From assembly GCA_964625865.1 (NCBI GenBank), contig CAZVEV010000233.1:1-9826 (forward strand): a stretch of 9,826 nucleotides of DNA, given 5' to 3'. Positions 5,844 through 9,826 of this stretch are shown piece after piece; position 1 is the stretch's first letter, and each line of letters opens with the position of its first letter. Below the pieces are notes generated by a model. The model was not told the DNA's origin and made no database searches. It saw nothing but the letters and a program-made list of their open reading frames with translations. A program made the translations under genes and the position numbers. The stretch is from CAZVEV01 sp964625865. Lineage in GTDB: Bacteria; Planctomycetota; Phycisphaerae; SM23-33.

Positions 5844-7765
5844 GGTGTTGTTCCTTTCGGCTTGGATGTCGCGCCGTCCGGTTTCGTCGTCGGCGACGGC
5901 GGGTCCGGACAGGTCTTCAGGGCGTCGATGACGGTTCCGGCGCTCAGCGTGTCCGGCAGGCGGATGGGGCTGTCGTGCCGGTCGCCCGGGAAGATGACCA
6001 GGTAAGGCAGGGCGGCCCCGCCATGGGTCGAGCGGAGGTGTTTGAGCATGTCGCTCCGCGGGCCGGCGTAGCTCATGTCGGCCTTCATGGGTACGACGTT
6101 CTTGGCCGCCAGGAGACTGCGAACGTCGTTAGTGTTGAACATGGCCTTATTCTTGAGGCAGTTCTTGCACCAGTTGGCGGTGAAGTCGAGGAAGACGGTG
6201 CGCCCGGCCTTGCGGTATTCCTCGTAGCGGTCCGGGGTGTAGGCCTCCCAGACGATACGGTCCTTGGTGACACGGCCGCGGACGGTCGGGTCGATCTGGT
6301 CGGCGGTGATCTCCTGCACGCCGATCAACCCGCCAAGCGGACCAAACGAGAACCACGCCCCGAGGCCCGCTACGGCCAGAGAGGCGGCCAGAATCCCCAG
6401 CCGTTTGCTCGCGCTCTGGTCGAACCGCACGAAATGGCCCCACGACCAGCATCCGACGGCCACGAAGATCAGGAATGCGTTGGTCAGCAGGAGCGTGTCG
6501 GACCTGAGGGGAACCATCAGGAAGATCACCATCGCCATCAGGACAAAGCCCATGGCCTTCTTGAACGTCTCCATCCATGGGCCCGGCTTGGGCAGGAAGC
6601 TCAGCAGTTTCGGGAAGGTCGTCAGGATCATATAGGGCAGGCTCATGCCCAGGCCCAGCGCGGTGAAGACCAGGAAGATCGAGAGGTTCGACTGGCCGAG
6701 CACCCAGGCGAGCGTCCCGCCCATGAACGGTCCTGCACACGGGGTGGCCAGCAGGGTCGCGAGCATGCCCTTGAACAGCGCGTCGCCCACGCCCTCGCGC
6801 GAGATGCCGGCGTCGAGTTGCGTGATCTGCTTCGGCACGCCCAGGGTGAACACGCCCATCAGCGACAGTGCGAACGCGAAGACCAGCGCGATCATGACTA
6901 CGGTGAACGTGGCGCTCTGAAACTGCTCACCCCAGCCAAGCTTGAGCACGATGGCCGCCGTCGCCAACGCCCAGAACACCGCCATCATGCCCACCGTAAA
7001 CGCCGTCCCCAACGCGAACATGCGCTTGTGGCTCTCACCGGCCTGTTGGACGAAGCTCAAGACCTTGATCGAAATCAGCGGCAGGACGCACGGCGTGATG
7101 TTCAGCAGGATCCCGGCCAGGAAGGCCAGGGGCAGCCAATACCATAGCGATTGACTGACGGGCTGCCCGGCCTGGTCTGCCGACGACCCCGAGTCAGCCT
7201 TCCCTGCCTCCTCGAGGTCGTCGGGAAACGCAGCGAACAGCGTGTCATCACCCGCCCCGGCGGACGTAATCGACTGCGCGTAGTCCACACAGGACATGTC
7301 GGAACAGGTCTGTCCGTCGAGCTTGGCCGTCACGTCGTCGCCGACGGCGCCCTCGGCCAGCGTGCCCTCAACGTAGAGGCGGATCGTGCCCTCGTGCGAG
7401 TAGATCCACGCCCCGGCCCGCACGTCCGACTGGTCGAGCTTGTGCGGCTTGGGGAAACGGACCTTCGTCCACGTAACGCCCTTGCCCCCCATCGTTACCA
7501 CCGCCGGCTTGCCCAACGCCTTGGGATTGCCCAACTCGTCGTGATACAGGTGCCATCCTTTCTCGATCGTCACCTCGATCACCGCGCGGACTTTCCCGTC
7601 GGCTGCGCGGGTGTACAGCTTCGCGTCGGCGTGGTTGACAGGCCCGGCCGGGGTGTCGAATCCGCCGAGGTCCTGCGCCCGGATCTCCGCAACGGGCGCC
7701 ACGAGCATCACCGCCGCAACCGCTGCCAGCATCGTTCGTTGTCGTGTCATCGTCTCATCTCGCAT
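5840..7765 (-). CDS. dsbD: Thiol:disulfide interchange protein DsbD
   Basis: This inner-membrane electron conduit passes reducing power from cytoplasmic thioredoxin to periplasmic partners. From the 7765 start (641 residues) it has a signal peptide (to about 30), an N-terminal periplasmic domain (about 35-165) with the cysteine pair CSDMSC (154, 159), a central block of about eight helices (207-480) with the paired redox cysteines in NITPCVLPL (Cys226) and ATPCAGPFMGG (Cys343), and a C-terminal thioredoxin domain with NWCKNC (533, 536) and cis-Pro587 in ALPYLVIF. All three modules and all six cysteines of the full relay are present. A Pro/Thr/Lys-rich tail follows. The start at 7765 has GGAG 8 nt before it; ATG at 7750 is a close alternative with a more basic n-region. 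The frame is open to 7894 but that extension looks non-coding. Confidence 0.95.
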   Translation of the reverse strand: MRDETMTRQRTMLAAVAAVMLVAPVAEIRAQDLGGFDTPAGPVNHADAKLYTRAADGKVRAVIEVTIEKGWHLYHDELGNPKALGKPAVVTMGGKGVTWTKVRFPKPHKLDQSDVRAGAWIYSHEGTIRLYVEGTLAEGAVGDDVTAKLDGQTCSDMSCVDYAQSITSAGAGDDTLFAAFPDDLEEAGKADSGSSADQAGQPVSQSLWYWLPLAFLAGILLNITPCVLPLISIKVLSFVQQAGESHKRMFALGTAFTVGMMAVFWALATAAIVLKLGWGEQFQSATFTVVMIALVFAFALSLMGVFTLGVPKQITQLDAGISREGVGDALFKGMLATLLATPCAGPFMGGTLAWVLGQSNLSIFLVFTALGLGMSLPYMILTTFPKLLSFLPKPGPWMETFKKAMGFVLMAMVIFLMVPLRSDTLLLTNAFLIFVAVGCWSWGHFVRFDQSASKRLGILAASLAVAGLGAWFSFGPLGGLIGVQEITADQIDPTVRGRVTKDRIVWEAYTPDRYEEYRKAGRTVFLDFTANWCKNCLKNKAMFNTNDVRSLLAAKNVVPMKADMSYAGPRSDMLKHLRSTHGGAALPYLVIFPGDRHDSPIRLPDTLSAGTVIDALKTCPDPPSPTTKPDGATSKPKGTTP

Positions 7766-7844
7766 CGAGCCCGCTCCGGGGCAAGGCCGTCGCGGGCATC
7801 TCGTTCGATTGTCATTCCCCCGCTCCGGCGACCGGGGTCGCTTC

Positions 7845-7901
7845 ACTATAGCAGTGCCCGCCCCGCATTGCCTTATTCCGAAGAAGTTCGCCACCGGTCA
7901 A
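7845..7901 (-). promoter_or_regulatory. Candidate promoter region for dsbD
   Basis: On the minus strand TTGACC (7896-7901) is followed after 18 nt by AATAAG (7872-7877), and a second -10-like TATAGT sits at 7845-7850 without a good -35. Either would leave a leader of about 70-100 nt before dsbD. Pattern match only. Confidence 0.25.
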
Positions 7902-7950
7902 GGAGTGAAGAAAAAGGGGGCAAGGATCTCCCCCCGGTGTCGCAACCAAC

Positions 7951-8047
7951 CCGGTGCCGTGGCTTGCGGAGCGCCGCGGAGCAACCACGTGTCGGCAGAT
8001 GGACGCAACGTGGTTGCTCCGCGGCGCTCCGCAAGCCACGGCACCGG
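7951..8047. repeat. Perfect 40-bp inverted repeat with 17-nt loop
   Basis: The arm at 7951-7990 (beginning CCGGTGCCGTGGCTTGCGGA) is the exact reverse complement of 8008-8047. The 17-nt centre is not palindromic. Each arm contains a direct duplication, GCGGAGC-GCC-GCGGAGC. No T-run follows on either strand, so it is not a standard terminator. A third copy lies at 9234-9271. Confidence 0.93.
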
Positions 8048-8076
8048 CTCCGCAGGCGGCATCCGGCGGGTCTGGG

Positions 8077-8099
8077 AGACGCGGCGAGACGCCGCGTCT
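8077..8099. repeat. Small perfect hairpin, 10-bp stem
   Basis: AGACGCGGCG and CGCCGCGTCT pair perfectly around a 3-nt AGA loop, 29 nt after the large inverted repeat. No T-run follows. It may be part of the same intergenic element. Confidence 0.75.
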
Positions 8100-8296
8100 A
8101 CATTGGCGTGGAAACTCTTGCGAAACCAGACGATAACTTCATACTTTAACACGATAATCGGACCGGTGCCCCTGCCCATGGGTGTGTTGCCCAGCCTAGC
8201 CGGACACCTCGGATCACGAGGCCGTCTCTGCGTGGGGCGAGTTGTTGTCGAAGCACGGCGACGGGGCCGGGCCATGTTTTGAAAGGGATCAGACCC

Positions 8297-8923
8297 ATGC
8301 AAGTAACGTGTCCAAATGCCGGCTGCAACGAAGCGTACACGATAGGACCGGAACACGTAGGCCGACGCTCGACGTGCAAGGGCTGTGGCGCGACGTTCAC
8401 CATCGAGGCCGACGGCCTGCAACTGGTCGACGCGCCGGCCGCCGCCGCCCCCCTCGCCGACCCGCCGCCGGCCAAGAAGAAGCGGACGCGAGTGGGGCGC
8501 GGCATGCCCTCGCCGGTCTCGGAGGCGATGGGGCCGCTCAAGCAGGATCCGTTCACGTGGCTGATGCTGGCCGGCACGGTCATCGTCATCTTCTTCCTGT
8601 TCCAGCCAGTCCTCGATAACCTCAAAGCCTCCCGTATCAACGCGCAGATTCAGGAGTTGAGGCAGGAAAAGGACGCGGACAAGGATGACCTTGAGGAACT
8701 GCAGGAGGACCTGCAGGACGCCCAGCTCAGCGCGCGCAAGTCGGGATACTTCTACACCTGGTTCATGCTGATCGGGTTCCTGCTGCTGGCGGTGGCGGAG
8801 ATCGGCTACCTGATCACCGGCGCGAGCAAGGCCAAACGCGTCACCGGCGCCGTCCTGTTGTGCGGTCAACTGCTGATGGTGTTCATCTCGTACATGGGCG
8901 CATCGGTCGCCGCGATGTTCTAG
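8297..8923 (+). CDS. Zinc-ribbon (MJ0042-like) membrane protein with coiled coil
   Basis: The 208-residue product has unknown function. The start ATG at 8297 has AAAGGG about 9 nt upstream; an in-frame TTG at 8279 is less likely. The N-terminus is a zinc-ribbon: CPNAGC (Cys5, Cys10), then GRRSTCKGCGATFTI (Cys27, Cys30), the pattern of the MJ0042 finger common at the N-termini of planctomycete proteins. The first knuckle is C-x4-C rather than the usual C-x2-C. A Pro/Ala and Lys/Arg linker (46-70) leads to a helix TM1 (86-105), a strongly charged coiled coil (109-147, with repeated EL/DL heptads), TM2 (152-174) and TM3 (182-203). The zinc-ribbon probably faces the cytoplasm. It is the only plus-strand gene seen and begins its own transcript; a REP-like hairpin starts 2 nt after its stop. 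Confidence 0.85.
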   Translation: MQVTCPNAGCNEAYTIGPEHVGRRSTCKGCGATFTIEADGLQLVDAPAAAAPLADPPPAKKKRTRVGRGMPSPVSEAMGPLKQDPFTWLMLAGTVIVIFFLFQPVLDNLKASRINAQIQELRQEKDADKDDLEELQEDLQDAQLSARKSGYFYTWFMLIGFLLLAVAEIGYLITGASKAKRVTGAVLLCGQLLMVFISYMGASVAAMF

Positions 8924-8924
8924 G

Positions 8925-9000
8925 CGGGCCCCGAGGGGGTCCTGAGCACTTGGCCGGGGGGGGGGCGCCCCCCGGCCCCCCCCCACCGCGGAGGAGGTTT
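8925..9000 (+). repeat. REP-like unit R1 (degenerate, G/C-run rich)
   Basis: The first 36 bases (8925-8960) match the head of unit R3 at about 30 of 36 positions, including the shared CTTGGCCGGGGG. The middle palindrome has decayed into runs (10 G at 8956-8965, 9 C at 8976-8984), and the tail CCGCGGAGGAGG is a weak match to the tail of R2 and R3. Confidence 0.7.
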
Positions 9001-9002
9001 TG

Positions 9003-9102
9003 GGGACCCCCCCGGGGGGGGGCCGGCGCACTGGGCGGGGGGTCGCCGCTGGCGGCCCCCGGAAGACGGCTTTTCTTGTTCCGCGCCCCGGAGGGGTGAA
9101 AG
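9003..9102 (+). repeat. REP-like unit R2
   Basis: It holds a C7G9 head palindrome (9007-9022), the central hairpin GGGGGTCGCC-gct-GGCGGCCCCC (9038-9060), a 21-22-nt spacer and the tail GCCCCGGAGGGGTGAAAG (9085-9102). It has the same direction as R1 and the same layout as R3. Confidence 0.85.
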
Positions 9103-9112
9103 TCATGTCGTG

Positions 9113-9208
9113 CTTTCACCCCTCCGGGGCTCTCGGGTCAGTTGGCATGTATCCGGGGGCCGCCTGCGGCGACCCCCGGCCAAGCGCTGACGACCCCGTT
9201 GGGGCCTG
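9113..9208 (-). repeat. REP-like unit R3 (inverted relative to R2)
   Basis: Its tail CTTTCACCCCTCCGGGGC (9113-9130) is the exact 18-nt complement of the R2 tail across a 10-nt loop. After the same 22-nt spacing comes the central hairpin at 9153-9179, which differs from R2 at two of 27 positions. The head hairpin CCCC-gtt-GGGG lies at 9195-9205. Confidence 0.88.
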
Positions 9209-9233
9209 ACGGCATCCTTCCGGAAGCAGCACA

Positions 9234-9271
9234 ACGTGGTTGCTCCGCTTCGCTCCGCAGCCCACGGCACC
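9234..9271 (+). repeat. Third copy of the 40-bp intergenic repeat
   Basis: It aligns without gaps to 8008-8045, with 34 of 38 positions identical, and keeps the internal direct duplication as GCTCCGC-TTC-GCTCCGC. It stands alone here, without an inverted partner, 16 nt from the stop of the TPR gene. Confidence 0.9.
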
Positions 9272-9287
9272 CAACCGATGCGCGGGG

Positions 9288-9826
9288 TTACTTCAACCGT
9301 TGCTTCGCGCGGTTGGTGTAGTGCTGGAACCGCGGCTGCCATTTCTTCGTCGCGATCTCCTGGTAGAGCTTGCGGGCGTCGTCTTTTCGGCCCATGGACC
9401 GCAGCAGTTCGGCCCGGCGCCATATCCAGTCGCCGTTGGTCGGCTCGACGTCGTACGCCTTGGCGTACCACTGCTGGGCCTCGTCGTTGCTCCCGGAACT
9501 CTGGTACCAGTACCCCACGTGGTAGAACGACGAGCCGTCCTTGGGCTTGACGTCGATCAGCGTGGAGATCACGCGCCACGCCTCGGCCTGGTCGCCGGCC
9601 TGGCGGTGCAGGGTGGCCAGTTGCCCATGTAGGTGGGCACTGTTTTGCGTATCGACGCGGCTCCAGGTGCGCCAGACCTCGGTGGCCTGGGCCATCGCGT
9701 CAGCCAGCGCCGTCTTGCTCGCCGCGTCGCCCTTGCCCACGTGCTGCCGCACCCGCGCCGTCAACTGCGTCCACAGCCACTGGTAGCGCTGGCGGAACAG
9801 GTGGACGTTGATGCGCTTGGGCATGT
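9288..9826 (-). CDS. TPR-repeat protein, C-terminal part (runs off right edge)
   Basis: The frame is open from the right edge to the TAA at 9288-9290. About 178 residues are visible from a Met at 9824; only two bases precede it, so whether it is the true start or an internal Met cannot be judged. The lack of a signal peptide and the opening MPKRINVHLFRQRYQWLW suggest an internal segment. Two to three TPR-like helical pairs are seen: around SAHLHGQLATLHRQAGDQAE, SFYHVGYWYQSSGSNDEAQQ and WRRAELLRSMGRKDDARKLY, with the typical small/aromatic spacing and Pro at repeat ends. It ends in a basic tail (NRAKQRLK). TPR arrays act as protein-binding scaffolds; no partner or enzymatic domain is visible, so no function is assigned. 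Confidence 0.75.
   Translation of the reverse strand, partial: MPKRINVHLFRQRYQWLWTQLTARVRQHVGKGDAASKTALADAMAQATEVWRTWSRVDTQNSAHLHGQLATLHRQAGDQAEAWRVISTLIDVKPKDGSSFYHVGYWYQSSGSNDEAQQWYAKAYDVEPTNGDWIWRRAELLRSMGRKDDARKLYQEIATKKWQPRFQHYTNRAKQRLK

Larger units (their letters stand above)
7766..8296. other. Divergent intergenic region between dsbD and the zinc-ribbon gene
   Basis: These 531 bases separate two divergent genes, so promoters for both must lie here. They contain a perfect 40-bp inverted repeat (7951-8047) and a small perfect hairpin (8077-8099). The stretch 8100-8165 is locally AT-richer, with GATAAT at about 8153-8158 as a possible plus-strand -10 but no matching -35. Open frames here read palindrome sequence and have no ribosome site or family signature. 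Confidence 0.6.
8924..9287. other. Non-coding REP-like palindrome cluster
   Basis: The 364 bases between two convergent genes are almost entirely palindromic units and G/C homopolymers, listed separately. No credible gene is seen; open frames across it simply read the palindromes. As the genes converge here, the hairpins probably also serve as transcription stops. Confidence 0.75.

Noticed and set aside
5789..7147. Plus-strand frame of about 450 codons opposite dsbD
   Set aside because: Gln/Arg/His-rich composition, no motifs, fully antisense to DsbD with all its redox cysteines.
7951..8047. Rho-independent terminator
   Set aside because: No T-run on either strand, it lies between divergent genes, and the arms are far longer than terminators.
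7898..9106. Minus-strand frame of about 400 codons across the palindromes and the zinc-ribbon gene
   Set aside because: It reads through both repeat clusters and is antisense to a well-supported gene; proline/arginine-rich with no domain.
8924..9287. tRNA or structured small RNA gene in the palindrome cluster
   Set aside because: The hairpins do not form a cloverleaf and match repeat units instead; no promoter was seen.
9103..9579. Minus-strand frame overlapping the TPR gene
   Set aside because: Different frame from the TPR reading, its C-terminal part translates the palindromes, and it has no motif.

Overview
The window is GC-rich bacterial DNA, carried mostly on the minus strand. The likely source is a planctomycete, possibly Phycisphaerae-like. 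This rests on the short N-terminal zinc-ribbon (MJ0042 type) membrane protein, the thioredoxin lipoprotein with a WCGWC centre, the MtaA/UroD-type methyltransferase and the dense REP-like intergenic palindromes. The taxonomic call is inference and could be wrong at class level.

Layout from left to right. Positions 1-1009 (minus) hold a nearly complete zinc-dependent corrinoid methyltransferase of the UroD/MtaA/CmuA family, cut by the left edge. Positions 1157-2383 (minus) encode an exported, very Gly/Arg/Met-rich protein with an LTxxQ-like helical region and seven 20-residue repeats, which are a 60-bp tandem array in the DNA. Positions 2384-2705 are non-coding and carry nested hairpins that probably end the next operon. 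Positions 2706-5269 (minus) are modA-modB-modC, a complete molybdate ABC transporter with overlapping genes. Positions 5361-7765 (minus) are dsbD followed by a thioredoxin-fold lipoprotein, coupled by an ATGA overlap. All five of these genes read in the same direction, and a good -10 hexamer lies between the thioredoxin gene and modA.

Positions 7766-8296 form a divergent intergenic region with a perfect 40-bp inverted repeat and a second small perfect hairpin. Positions 8297-8923 (plus) encode a zinc-ribbon, three-helix membrane protein with a coiled coil. Positions 8924-9287 are non-coding and almost wholly made of REP-like palindromic units: two direct copies, one inverted copy, and a third copy of the 7951-8047 repeat. 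Positions 9288-9826 (minus) are the C-terminal part of a TPR protein running off the right edge.

Functionally, DsbD would carry electrons from cytoplasmic thioredoxin across the inner membrane, and the anchored thioredoxin is a natural acceptor. ModABC imports molybdate for molybdenum-cofactor enzymes, none of which lie in this window. No clearly novel enzymatic system is visible. The most unusual content is the repeat-rich exported protein and the two families of intergenic palindromes.
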